Below are positions 8,405-17,528 of a stretch of 64,000 bases of DNA, one piece after another. The stretch's first letter is position 1. Every line of letters begins with the position of its first letter. This DNA is from SB11 sp035906255 (GTDB lineage Bacteria > Bacteroidota > Bacteroidia > UBA8524), in the NCBI GenBank assembly GCA_035906255.1, contig JAMIFM010000015.1:52829-116828 (forward strand), given 5' to 3'. The translations under genes and the position numbers were made by a program. The notes under the pieces were generated by a model. It ran no database searches, was not told where the DNA came from, and saw only the letters and a list, made by a program, of their open reading frames with translations.

Positions 8405-9595
8405 ATGAAAAAAGCAGTTTTAGCCTTTAGCGGCGGACTTGATACCACTTATTGCGCCGTTTATCTTACCAAGATAAAGGAATATGAAGTACATGCAGCC
8501 ACTGTGAATACAGGCGGGTTTACTGAGGATGAAACCTCAGTAATTGAAGCCCACGCCCGCAAGCTGGGGGTGGCTTCATATACCTGCCTTGATGAGCGTG
8601 AAAATTTTTATAACAAGGTTATCCGCTTTTTGGTGTTTGGCAACATACTTAAAAACAATACCTATCCCCTATCGGTAAGTGCTGAGCGTATAGTGCAAGC
8701 TATGGCCGTAGCCCAATATGCCAAAAGCATTAATGCCGATTGCATTGTGCACGGCAGCACAGGCGCAGGTAACGACCAAGTGAGGTTTGATATGGTGTTT
8801 AATATCCTTGCTCCTGAAATAGAAATTATTACCCCTATACGTGACAACAAGCTATCACGCGAGGAGGAAATAGCCTTTTTGAAGCAACACGGGGTAGAAA
8901 TGAATTTTGAGAAGGCGTTGTACAGTATCAACAAAGGATTGTGGGGCACTTCGGTGGGCGGAAAAGAAACACTAACTTCACACCAGCCTTTGCCTGATGA
9001 GGCATACCCTACCCCGCTTACCAAATCAGAACCCGGCAACCTTACCCTACATTTTGATAAGGGAGAGTTAACAGGCATTAACGGTGTTACTTATACACCT
9101 GTAAATGCTATTATAAAACTGGAGGAGTTAGCCGCGGGTTACGCCATTGGCCGCGATATACACGTGGGCGATACCATTATAGGCATTAAAGGCCGCGTGG
9201 GTTTTGAGGCGGCAGCCCCGCTTATTATTATAAAAGCTCATCATGCGCTTGAAAAGCACACGCTCACCAAATGGCAACTGTATTGGAAAGACCAACTGGC
9301 AGCATGGTACGGTAACTGGATGCACGAAGGCCAGTACCTTGACCCTACCATGCGCAACCATGAGGCTTTTATGCAAGACACCCAACAAACCGTTAGCGGT
9401 GATGTATTTATCACCCTGCACCCGCACAGGTTTACTATTAACGGCATACAATCTCCCCACGATTTAATGGCAGCCAAGTTTGGCAGCTACGGCGAGATGA
9501 ATAATACTTGGACGGGTGAAGATGTGAAAGGTTTTGCAAAAATATTCGGTAATCAGGTAGCTATATATCAACAAGTAAATGGAAATGAAGATTAA
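8405..9595 (+). CDS. argG: Argininosuccinate synthase
   Basis: A 396-residue cytosolic enzyme that condenses citrulline and aspartate with ATP to form argininosuccinate. The N-terminal ATP-pyrophosphatase loop AFSGGLDTTYCAVYL (residues about 7-21) is clear. Other family segments include VHGSTGAGNDQVRFD around 119-133 and the SINKGLWGTSVGG region around 178-190. Length matches the family. It starts two bases after the GNAT gene stop, and its end overlaps the argC start by 17 bases, so translation is probably coupled. Confidence 0.96.
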   Translation: MKKAVLAFSGGLDTTYCAVYLTKIKEYEVHAATVNTGGFTEDETSVIEAHARKLGVASYTCLDERENFYNKVIRFLVFGNILKNNTYPLSVSAERIVQAMAVAQYAKSINADCIVHGSTGAGNDQVRFDMVFNILAPEIEIITPIRDNKLSREEEIAFLKQHGVEMNFEKALYSINKGLWGTSVGGKETLTSHQPLPDEAYPTPLTKSEPGNLTLHFDKGELTGINGVTYTPVNAIIKLEELAAGYAIGRDIHVGDTIIGIKGRVGFEAAAPLIIIKAHHALEKHTLTKWQLYWKDQLAAWYGNWMHEGQYLDPTMRNHEAFMQDTQQTVSGDVFITLHPHRFTINGIQSPHDLMAAKFGSYGEMNNTWTGEDVKGFAKIFGNQVAIYQQVNGNED

Positions 9596-10559
9596 AGCAG
9601 GTATAGCTGGGGCAGCTGGATATACAGGCGGCGAATTGCTACGCCTTTTGCTACTGCACCCCAACGTAGATATAGTGTTTGCACACAGCAACAGCAATGC
9701 GGGAAAACCCGTACACCACGTACACGCCGATTTATTGGGCGATACCCAATTGCTTTTTGCAAGCGAATTAAGCAATAAAATTGACGTATTGTTTTTGTGT
9801 ATGGGGCACGGCGACAGTAAAAAGTTTTTAGAAGCGAATACCATCCCCTCGCACATAAAAATTATAGATTTAAGTCAGGATTTCAGGCTAAGAAGTAATG
9901 CCACTGATAAGTGGGTTTACGGCCTTCCCGAGCTGAACCGTGAACAAATAGCCGGCAGCAACTACCATATTGCCAACCCCGGTTGTTTTGCCACCTCAAT
10001 ACAACTGGCGTTGTTGCCTTTGGCAAAAGCAGGTTTGCTGCAAACCGATGTGCACATAAACGCCACCACAGGTTCTACAGGTGCTGGGCAATCGCCAAAC
10101 GCAACCGGACATTTCAGTTGGCGTGCCAATAACCTTTCGGTGTATAAAGCCTTTGAACACCAACACCTGAACGAAATTGGCGAAAGCCTGTTGCAATTGC
10201 AGCCTTCATTAAAAGTTCCGTTAAACTTTGTGCCGCAGCGCGGCAATTTCACACGTGGTATCCACACTGTTGCTTACACAAAAAGTAACTTAAACATTGA
10301 TGAGGCAGTGGCTTTATATAACGATTATTACAACACCCACCCCTTTGTGCACCTAAGCCTAAATACTATTGACCTTAAACAGGTAATAAACACTAACAAG
10401 TGCCTGTTGCACTTAGAAAAGCACGGTGACCAACTTATGGTAACAAGCATTATTGATAACCTGCTGAAAGGCGCATCAGGGCAAGCCGTGCAAAACATGA
10501 ACCTTGTTTTTGGTTTGGAAGAAACCGCAGGACTAAAATTAAAACCCGTAGCATTTTAA
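9579..10559 (+). CDS. argC: N-acetyl(acyl)-gamma-glutamyl-phosphate reductase
   Basis: A 326-residue NADPH-dependent reductase of arginine synthesis that makes the N-acyl glutamate semialdehyde. The N-terminal dinucleotide-binding motif reads AGIAGAAGYTGGELLRLL (about residues 7-24). The catalytic cysteine sits in NPGCFATSIQLAL (about 133-145), and GSTGAGQSPN follows. Two in-frame starts exist, 9579 and 9585, and both overlap argG. A conserved catalytic His is plausible in VPQRGNFTRGIHTV. It is three bases from argD. Confidence 0.95.
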   Translation: MEMKIKAGIAGAAGYTGGELLRLLLLHPNVDIVFAHSNSNAGKPVHHVHADLLGDTQLLFASELSNKIDVLFLCMGHGDSKKFLEANTIPSHIKIIDLSQDFRLRSNATDKWVYGLPELNREQIAGSNYHIANPGCFATSIQLALLPLAKAGLLQTDVHINATTGSTGAGQSPNATGHFSWRANNLSVYKAFEHQHLNEIGESLLQLQPSLKVPLNFVPQRGNFTRGIHTVAYTKSNLNIDEAVALYNDYYNTHPFVHLSLNTIDLKQVINTNKCLLHLEKHGDQLMVTSIIDNLLKGASGQAVQNMNLVFGLEETAGLKLKPVAF

Positions 10560-10562
10560 CCC

Positions 10563-11705
10563 ATGAATTTATTTGACGTTTATCCCTTGTTTGATATAAC
10601 TCCTGTAAAAGCCGAAGGCTCTTACATTTGGGACGATAAAGGCAACTGCTACCTCGATTTATACGGAGGGCACGCCGTAATTTCAATCGGGCACAAACAC
10701 CCGCATTATGTAAAAAAGTTAACCGAACAGTTGAACGGCATTGCTTTTTACTCGAACGCTGTAAAAATGCCTATGCAGGCCGAGCTGGCCGAGAAGTTGG
10801 GCAAACTCTCGGGTTATACCGACTACAGTCTTTTTCTTTGCAATTCGGGAGCAGAAGCCAACGAAAATGCACTGAAACTGGCATCGTTCCATAACGGGCG
10901 TAAAAAAATAATAGCATTCAGCAAATCGTTTCACGGGCGTACCTCGCTGGCAGTAGCCGCTACCGATGATGCTTCTATCGTAGCCCCTGTTAATCAAACT
11001 GAAAATATCACCATCCTGCCCTTTAACGATATGGAAGCAGCTACCCAACACATTACTGATGAAGTATGTGCGGTTATTATAGAGGGGATACAGGGTGTAG
11101 GCGGAGTGCAAATACCCACCTCTGAATTTTTGCAGCACCTGTCAGCCCTTTGTGAAAAAACAGGAGCTATTCTTATTTTAGATGAAGTACAATCGGGCTA
11201 TGGCCGTTCGGGCAAGTTTTTCGCTCACCAACACGCGGGTATAAAGCCTCACCTTATTACCGTTGCCAAAGGCATGGGCAATGGTTTTCCTGTGGCGGGA
11301 GTTCTTATCAACCCTTTATTTAAAGCAAAATACAGTATGCTGGGCACCACTTTTGGCGGTAATTATCTTGCCTGTGCTGCTGCCATTGCAGTGCTGGATG
11401 TTATTGAGGAAGAAAACCTTGTGCATAAAGCCGCAGAAACAGGTGAATACCTTGTTAATGCCCTTAAAAATCACCCTGCGGTAAAAGAAATACGCAGCTT
11501 AGGATTAATGATAGGTATTGAACTGCAAACCCCTTGTGCCCCAGTGCGCAACGATTTGTTGTTTAAACACCGCATATTCACAGGCTCATCGTCAGATAAA
11601 AACACCTTGCGCATATTGCCCGCACTCAATCTTTCGCTTAATGATGCCGATGTATTTATAGATGCCTTTAATCAGGTGCTACCTAACACCCTATCGCAGC
11701 CATGA
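10563..11705 (+). CDS. argD: Acetylornithine (N-acylornithine) aminotransferase
   Basis: A 380-residue PLP-dependent class III aminotransferase, which converts N-acylglutamate semialdehyde to N-acylornithine. Motifs: NSGAEANENALKLA (about residues 96-109), SFHGRTSLAVAATD (about 123-136), ILDEVQSGYGRSGKFFA (about 204-220), and the PLP lysine in TVAKGMGNGFPVAGV (about 232-246). The stop overlaps the argF' start (ATGA). Length is a little short but all core motifs are present. Confidence 0.95.
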   Translation: MNLFDVYPLFDITPVKAEGSYIWDDKGNCYLDLYGGHAVISIGHKHPHYVKKLTEQLNGIAFYSNAVKMPMQAELAEKLGKLSGYTDYSLFLCNSGAEANENALKLASFHNGRKKIIAFSKSFHGRTSLAVAATDDASIVAPVNQTENITILPFNDMEAATQHITDEVCAVIIEGIQGVGGVQIPTSEFLQHLSALCEKTGAILILDEVQSGYGRSGKFFAHQHAGIKPHLITVAKGMGNGFPVAGVLINPLFKAKYSMLGTTFGGNYLACAAAIAVLDVIEEENLVHKAAETGEYLVNALKNHPAVKEIRSLGLMIGIELQTPCAPVRNDLLFKHRIFTGSSSDKNTLRILPALNLSLNDADVFIDAFNQVLPNTLSQP

Positions 11706-12652
11706 AACAGTTTATCAGTGTAAACGATGTGCCGAATGTAGCTGCTTTGGTGCAAGAAGCTATTGAGCTGAAAAAACAGCCATACGCCTATACTCATTTG
11801 GGTAAGCACAAAACCTTGGGGCTTATTTTTATGAACCCCAGCCTGCGCACCCGCCTCAGCACCCAAAAGGCCGCCGCTAATTTGGGCATGAATGTGATGG
11901 TGATGAATTTTGATAAAGACGGCTGGACACTTGAAATGAACGAAGGGGCGGTGATGAACGGCTCCACCGTTGAGCACATTAAAGATGCTGCCGCCGTAAT
12001 GGGGTTGTATTGCGATATTATAGGCATCCGCAGTTTTCCCTCGCTGAAAAACCGTGACGACGATTATAACGAGGTATTGCTGCACAAATTCATAAAATAC
12101 TGCGGCGTTCCAGTAATAAGCCTTGAATCGGCCACCTTGCACCCTTTACAAAGCTTTGCCGATGCCATCACCATAAAAGAAAACTGGCAACTTGCCCGTA
12201 AACCTAAAGTGGTGTTATCATGGGCACCGCATATAAAACCATTGCCCCAAGCGGTTGCCAACTCATTTGCACAGTGGATGGGCAAAATGGATGTTGAGTT
12301 TGTGATTACCCACCCCGAAGGTTTTGAGTTGAATACATCATTTACCTCTAATGCTTTTATCACATTAAACCAAGAAGAAGCCCTGCAAGCAGCCGATTTT
12401 GTGTACGTAAAAAACTGGTCGGGTTACCACGATTACGGTAAAACAATTACGGGGGCTGAAAACCGGATGTTGACTGAAAAGCATTTACAACACAGCAACC
12501 AAGCCAAAATAATGCACTGCCTGCCTGTGCGTCGCAATCTTGAGTTGAGTGATGAACTGATTGACGGCACTAACTCGCTGGTATTGCAGCAAGCACACAA
12601 CCGCTTATTTGCGGCACAAACCGTATTAAAACAAATGTTAGCGGCACTATGA
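11702..12652 (+). CDS. argF': N-acylornithine carbamoyltransferase (ArgF' type)
   Basis: A 316-residue transcarbamylase of the Bacteroidota arginine route, which carbamoylates an N-acylated ornithine instead of free ornithine. Carbamoyl-phosphate motif NPSLRTRLSTQKAA is at residues about 45-58, ESATLHPLQSFADAI about 142-156, and HCLPVRRNLELSDE near 266-279. From my memory of the family, Pro90 of the Bacteroides fragilis succinylornithine enzyme and Glu92 of the Xanthomonas acetylornithine enzyme are the specificity switch. Here the residue before EHIK is Val90, matching neither, so the acyl group is undecided. It overlaps argD and argB by four bases each. Confidence 0.93.
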   Translation: MKQFISVNDVPNVAALVQEAIELKKQPYAYTHLGKHKTLGLIFMNPSLRTRLSTQKAAANLGMNVMVMNFDKDGWTLEMNEGAVMNGSTVEHIKDAAAVMGLYCDIIGIRSFPSLKNRDDDYNEVLLHKFIKYCGVPVISLESATLHPLQSFADAITIKENWQLARKPKVVLSWAPHIKPLPQAVANSFAQWMGKMDVEFVITHPEGFELNTSFTSNAFITLNQEEALQAADFVYVKNWSGYHDYGKTITGAENRMLTEKHLQHSNQAKIMHCLPVRRNLELSDELIDGTNSLVLQQAHNRLFAAQTVLKQMLAAL

Positions 12653-13443
12653 GCAATGCTATATTATACATAATAAAAATTGGCGGTAATGTGGTAGATA
12701 ACCCTGCCGCACTACAGCAGTTTTTAACTGATTTTTCTACCATAAAAAGCCCCAAAATATTGGTGCACGGCGGAGGAAAAATTGCTACCCAAGTTGCAGA
12801 AAAATTAGGGATAGAAGTAACAATGGTAAACGGTCGTCGAATTACCGATGCCGCAATGTTAGACGTGGCCGTGATGGTATATGCCGGCCTTGCCAATAAA
12901 AGCATTGTAGCTCAATTACAGGCCAACCAATGTAATGCCATTGGCCTTAGCGGTGCCGATGCAAATAGTATTACTGCTCATAAACGCATACACCCCGAAA
13001 TTGATTACGGTTTTGTGGGGGATATAGACGCTGTAAACACGCCACTGCTACAAACCCTTATAGATAATGAGCTTACTCCCGTAATATCAGCGATAACACA
13101 CGACGGTAAAGGCCGGTTATTAAACACCAATGCCGATACCATTGCGGCAGCACTGGCCACCGCAATGGCAACCATTTATGACGTGCAATTGATTTATTGT
13201 TTTGAAAAAAACGGAGTGCTAACCAATGTTGACGATGAGAACTCAGTAATACCTTTTATTAATCCATCGTTGTTTAAAGAACTGAAAAGCAACGGGGTAA
13301 TTTCGCAGGGAATGTTGCCCAAGCTCGATAACGCTTTCAATACTTTGCAATCAGGAGTTAAAAAAGTTATTATCGGACACTCAGCGCAATTACTACAACT
13401 AACCCAACCTACCCTCCATGCAGGAACCCTTATCAGCAAATAA
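12649..13443 (+). CDS. argB: Acetylglutamate (N-acylglutamate) kinase
   Basis: A 264-residue amino-acid kinase that phosphorylates N-acylglutamate, the second step of the pathway. Visible motifs: IIKIGGNVVDN at the N terminus (Lys-Ile-Gly-Gly phosphate site), ILVHGGGKIATQVAEKLG (about residues 38-55), the GRRITDAAML substrate segment (about 62-71), and LLNTNADTIAAALATAM (about 157-173). It overlaps argF' by four bases and argE by 26 bases. There is no obvious N-terminal extension of the kind seen in arginine-feedback-inhibited hexameric kinases, but regulation cannot be judged further. Confidence 0.94.
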   Translation: MSNAILYIIKIGGNVVDNPAALQQFLTDFSTIKSPKILVHGGGKIATQVAEKLGIEVTMVNGRRITDAAMLDVAVMVYAGLANKSIVAQLQANQCNAIGLSGADANSITAHKRIHPEIDYGFVGDIDAVNTPLLQTLIDNELTPVISAITHDGKGRLLNTNADTIAAALATAMATIYDVQLIYCFEKNGVLTNVDDENSVIPFINPSLFKELKSNGVISQGMLPKLDNAFNTLQSGVKKVIIGHSAQLLQLTQPTLHAGTLISK

Positions 13444-14503
13444 TCTAAACACATTATACCGGCAAGCGGTGGCACTGCTGCAACAACTTATTGCAACCCC
13501 TTCTTTTAGCAAAGAAGAAGATAAAACCGCTGAAATATTGGTTGGTTTTATGCAAGAAAAGGGCATTGCAGTAAACCGCAAAGGCAACAATATTTGGGCA
13601 GTAAACAAACACTATGATGCCCAAAAACCAAGTTTGCTGCTCAACTCTCACCACGATACCGTTAAACCCAACGCCAACTATACCTTAAACCCGTTCAGCC
13701 CTATTATTTCTGATGGTAAACTTTACGGGCTGGGCAGTAACGATGCCGGGGCTTCGCTGGTATCACTATTGACTACTTTTCTTCATTTTTACGAAATCGA
13801 AAACCTGCACTACAACATTGTGTTTGTAGCATCGGCAGAAGAAGAAAACTCAGGTTTGAACGGTATAGAGTTGGTGCTACCCGAAATTGGCACCATTGAG
13901 TTTGCTATTGTGGGCGAACCCACCCAAATGCACATGGCTATTGCCGAAAAAGGCTTAATGGTATTAGATTGTACCGTAAAAGGCAAAGCAGGCCATGCCG
14001 CCCGAGAAGAAGGCGAAAATGCACTTTACAAAGCCCTGCACGATATTGATTGGTTTAGAACTTACGAGTTCCCTAAAATATCACCCACACTGGGCAAGGT
14101 AAAGATGTCGGTAACCATTATACAGGCAGGCACACTGCACAACATGGTACCTGAAACCTGCTCGTTTACGGTGGATGTACGTTGTACCGATGCCTACACA
14201 TTAGAAGAATTGCTTGATACCATTAAAGCGAATGTTAGTTGTGAGGTCTCTCCCCGTTCATTACGCATGAGACCATCATCGATAGCTATCAACCATCCCA
14301 TTGTACAAAGCGGAATAGCATTGGAAAGGGACTGCTATGGTTCGCCCACCACTTCCGACCAAGCCTTGATGCCTTTCCCTTCGCTGAAAATGGGCGTTGG
14401 CGATTCAGCCCGTTCACATACGGCTGATGAGTTTGTGTATTTACACGAGATTGAACAAGGTATTGATTTATACATTCACCTATTAACCCCGCTTTTGGTA
14501 TGA
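13418..14503 (+). CDS. argE: M20-family N-acylornithine/N-acylcitrulline deacylase
   Basis: A 361-residue zinc amidohydrolase of peptidase family M20. In a pathway using N-acylornithine carbamoyltransferase its substrate is expected to be N-acylcitrulline. Metal-site motifs: LLLNSHHDTVKP (about residues 73-84), GLGSNDAGASL (about 107-117), the catalytic SAEEENSGLNG around 139-149, and VGEPTQMHMAIAEKG around 167-181. A dimerisation-domain segment with GKAGHAAREEGENA follows. The start overlaps argB by 26 bases and the stop overlaps argH by four. Confidence 0.92.
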   Translation: MQEPLSANNLNTLYRQAVALLQQLIATPSFSKEEDKTAEILVGFMQEKGIAVNRKGNNIWAVNKHYDAQKPSLLLNSHHDTVKPNANYTLNPFSPIISDGKLYGLGSNDAGASLVSLLTTFLHFYEIENLHYNIVFVASAEEENSGLNGIELVLPEIGTIEFAIVGEPTQMHMAIAEKGLMVLDCTVKGKAGHAAREEGENALYKALHDIDWFRTYEFPKISPTLGKVKMSVTIIQAGTLHNMVPETCSFTVDVRCTDAYTLEELLDTIKANVSCEVSPRSLRMRPSSIAINHPIVQSGIALERDCYGSPTTSDQALMPFPSLKMGVGDSARSHTADEFVYLHEIEQGIDLYIHLLTPLLV

Positions 14504-15792
14504 AACTTTGGCAAAAAGACACACGACAAACCGCCGATTGGATTGAAACGTTTACTGTTGGCCGCGACCGTGAGTTTGATTTGTTGCTGGCTGAACATGA
14601 TGTTACGGGTTCAATAGCACATACCACTATGCTCCAAAGCGTGGGATTGCTTACCGAGGCTGAACTTGATAATATTCATAAAGGGCTTAAAATCATTCTT
14701 GCCGAAATAAAAGCAGGCAGTTTTACTATAGACGATAGTGCCGAAGACATACACTCGCAAATAGAGTTGTTGCTTACCCAACGCATTGGTGAGGATGGTA
14801 AAAAAATACACAGCGGGCGCAGCCGTAACGACCAAGTACTGCTGGATTTGAAACTGTTTTTGAGGACTGAATTAAAACACGTTTCTCAAGAGGTGAAAGC
14901 ATTGTTTGATACGCTGATACATTTAAGCGAAACCCATAAAAACGAGCTGTTGCCGGGCTACACCCATTTACAATTGGCTATGCCTTCATCGTTTGGATTA
15001 TGGTTTGGAGCGTATGCTGAAAGTCTTACCGATGATATGGAATTGGTGCAAGCCGCTTATAACATCTGCAATAAAAACCCTTTGGGCTCAGGAGCGGGAT
15101 ACGGGTCGTCGTTTCCGTTGGATAGGGAGTTAACCACCCAACTATTAGGTTTTGAGCGTATGAACTATAATGTGGTGTATGCTCAAATGACAAGAGGAAA
15201 AAGCGAAAAATCTGTTGCAACTGCTTTGGCAACCATAGCAGCTACCTTATCAAAATTTGCGTACGATGTGTGCTTGTATATGAATCAAAACTTCGGGTTC
15301 ATTACCTTTCCTGATGAACTGACAACGGGTTCAAGCATTATGCCCCATAAAAAAAACCCCGATGTTTTTGAGTTAATACGTGCCAAATGCAACCGCATAC
15401 AAGCCCTGCCCAATGAACTTACGTTACTGATAAACAACCTTCCATCGGGCTATCATCGCGATATGCAAATAACCAAAGAGGCTCTTTTTCCCGCCATTAC
15501 TGAATTGTTGAACTGCCTCACCACCTGCCGGCTTATGCTGCAACACATTGTAGTAAAAGAAAATATACTTGGTGATGAAAAATATATACACCTGTATAGC
15601 GTTGAGCGGGTAAACGAGTTGGTATTGCAAGGCACACCGTTTAGGGATGCCTATAAACAAGTAGCACAAGAAATTTCGGGTAATACGTTCGCTGCACCAC
15701 TGCATCTTAACCATACCCACGAGGGCAGTATCGGCAATTTATGTAATAATGAAATAGAAAAAGCGATGCAGAAATTCAAGAATCTGTTTTGA
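14500..15792 (+). CDS. argH: Argininosuccinate lyase
   Basis: A 430-residue enzyme that splits argininosuccinate into arginine and fumarate, the last step of the operon. Family signatures: EDIHSQIELLLTQRIGEDG around residues 83-101, HSGRSRNDQVLLDLKLF around 105-121, LPGYTHLQLAMPSSFG about 150-165, and the fumarase-superfamily signature GSSIMPHKKNPDVFELIRAK near 274-293. It is the last gene of the contiguous arginine block. A promoter-like element for the next gene overlaps its stop region. Confidence 0.96.
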   Translation: MKLWQKDTRQTADWIETFTVGRDREFDLLLAEHDVTGSIAHTTMLQSVGLLTEAELDNIHKGLKIILAEIKAGSFTIDDSAEDIHSQIELLLTQRIGEDGKKIHSGRSRNDQVLLDLKLFLRTELKHVSQEVKALFDTLIHLSETHKNELLPGYTHLQLAMPSSFGLWFGAYAESLTDDMELVQAAYNICNKNPLGSGAGYGSSFPLDRELTTQLLGFERMNYNVVYAQMTRGKSEKSVATALATIAATLSKFAYDVCLYMNQNFGFITFPDELTTGSSIMPHKKNPDVFELIRAKCNRIQALPNELTLLINNLPSGYHRDMQITKEALFPAITELLNCLTTCRLMLQHIVVKENILGDEKYIHLYSVERVNELVLQGTPFRDAYKQVAQEISGNTFAAPLHLNHTHEGSIGNLCNNEIEKAMQKFKNLF

Positions 15793-15817
15793 TGAGATGA
15801 GATACTCTATAAATTTG
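15788..15817 (+). promoter_or_regulatory. Candidate promoter for the downstream membrane protein
   Basis: TTTG (15788-15791), 18 bases, then TAAATTTG (15810-15817), an exact TAnnTTTG match. It lies 25 bases before the ATG at 15843 and overlaps the argH stop region. Spacing and position fit a Bacteroidota sigma promoter. Confidence 0.5.
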
Positions 15818-15842
15818 AGGCTTACACTTACAATTGTCTCAA

Positions 15843-17432
15843 ATGAATAAAACCCTCTCCAAAATACCCCTTTCATACATTGTCTTATTTCTTGTTTTAT
15901 GTTGTTTTGCTATTCTTAGATTGGACTCTATCAGTCTTGCTTATTTTGGGGATGAAGCAATGGTGTATGGCCCCGCTGTTCAACAAATGGCCAGCAATGG
16001 CCCATCTATGCTGCCGGGTGCTATACAGGAAGATTTATCAAGAGGACACCCTATGATGTTCCATTTCACCGCAGGATTGTTTCTACTTTTATTTGGCAAT
16101 ACTGTTACCAACTCACACATATTTGCTCTTCTTATCTCGTTATGCACTTTGTTTGTCGTATTCAAGATAAGTAAAGAGTTTTTATCTGATTTATATTCTG
16201 TTCTGATAGTAATAAGCGTAGCTTCTTTCTCATTATTTATAGGGCAATCTATAATGGTTTATCCTGAAATGATGCTAACCTTATTTGCTCTCACAACATT
16301 TTACTTTTACTTAACTAAGAAACCCATACATTTTTTTATTTCGGCCTCTTTTCTCCTTCTTACTAAAGAAACAGGCATTCTCTTTTTGTTTTCCTTAGCT
16401 ATATGGAATATTTTAAAATCTATTTTTATAGAACACAAGAGAATACTCTCGGCTGATTTTATTAAGAGCCAATTACCTTTTGTTTATCCCCTATTAACGC
16501 TCATTACATTCTTTGTTCTACAAAAAATAAAATTCGGATATGTGTTTTACCCCGAACATATCGGTTTCATAAAAACAAACTATGAAACAGTTGAATACAT
16601 GATAGGGAATCTCTTTCGCCAGCTGTTTGTGTACGATTACAGGTGTTGGATGTATCTAACATTCGCCCTCATATTTCTTTTGTTTTATAGGAAAGTAAAA
16701 CTGAAACATCGAATAATAATAGCCGTACTATATTACTTCCAATACAAAATGCTATTTGGAGAGGAGTCACATGACTCTTTTTTAACAATCGTAACCTTTA
16801 TTTTATCTAACGTACTTATTTTTTCGGTTTATTTATTTGCGGTAAAACATAATCTTACTATTCAGGACGAATTGATATTAGTCCCATTCCTGTTTATTTT
16901 AATCTATGTTTTATTTTGTGTAATTAATTTTTTTACAGACAGATACCTGATTATTTGTTTGCCATTTTGTTTGCTGATATGCTTTGGATTAATTGGACAA
17001 CTAAAGTACAGTAAACAAATAGGGATTGGATTTAGCGCGATTATTTTAATTAGCAATTTTTATTTTCTGACTACAACCCAAAGCAATGGCGAAACAACGC
17101 CGTACTATAAAAATGTACTTATGGTGCAACAAGAAATGGTTGACTATATTGAATCGTCTTGTTCAAGTGGAGATACAATTTATTGTGAATTTCCTCATTT
17201 TGTTGCCTTAAACAATAAATCGGCAGGCTTTAAAAGGCATGATATATGGTTTACTATTAAAGTTGATTCAACAATTCAGTATAACTATTGGGTTACTGAT
17301 AATTTTTGTGGGAAGAACTATTATAAAACTATTGAAAACAGAAAGGATTTGAAGCTTTTAAAAGAGTTTAAACACGGTAATGCTGAATTGAGAATATATA
17401 CTGACTTTAGTACAAAGCCCCGTATTGAATAA
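15843..17432 (+). CDS. Polytopic membrane protein, glycosyltransferase family 39-like
   Basis: A protein of about 529 residues with around ten hydrophobic segments. It has the layout of lipid-sugar-dependent GT-C glycosyltransferases (ArnT/PMT-like): helix 1, then a periplasmic loop with an acidic residue (AYFGDEAMVYGPAVQQM, a candidate catalytic Asp-Glu near residue 38). A Gly-His-Pro segment (LSRGHPMMFHFTAG) follows, as often seen in this superfamily. The C-terminal 120 residues are a soluble domain (CSSGDTIYCEFPHFVAL onward). The substrate is unknown. I use ATG 15843 in place of the TTG nine bases upstream. It is more A/T-rich than the arg genes before it. Confidence 0.65.
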   Translation: MNKTLSKIPLSYIVLFLVLCCFAILRLDSISLAYFGDEAMVYGPAVQQMASNGPSMLPGAIQEDLSRGHPMMFHFTAGLFLLLFGNTVTNSHIFALLISLCTLFVVFKISKEFLSDLYSVLIVISVASFSLFIGQSIMVYPEMMLTLFALTTFYFYLTKKPIHFFISASFLLLTKETGILFLFSLAIWNILKSIFIEHKRILSADFIKSQLPFVYPLLTLITFFVLQKIKFGYVFYPEHIGFIKTNYETVEYMIGNLFRQLFVYDYRCWMYLTFALIFLLFYRKVKLKHRIIIAVLYYFQYKMLFGEESHDSFLTIVTFILSNVLIFSVYLFAVKHNLTIQDELILVPFLFILIYVLFCVINFFTDRYLIICLPFCLLICFGLIGQLKYSKQIGIGFSAIILISNFYFLTTTQSNGETTPYYKNVLMVQQEMVDYIESSCSSGDTIYCEFPHFVALNNKSAGFKRHDIWFTIKVDSTIQYNYWVTDNFCGKNYYKTIENRKDLKLLKEFKHGNAELRIYTDFSTKPRIE

Positions 17433-17528
17433 CGTAAAGTATTACTTTCTGTTTAGTGCTGAACAAAGTTAAAAATTCACTAAGTACTGTTTTTAGTATC
17501 TTTATCCCGTTGTTTTCAGGCATACGAT

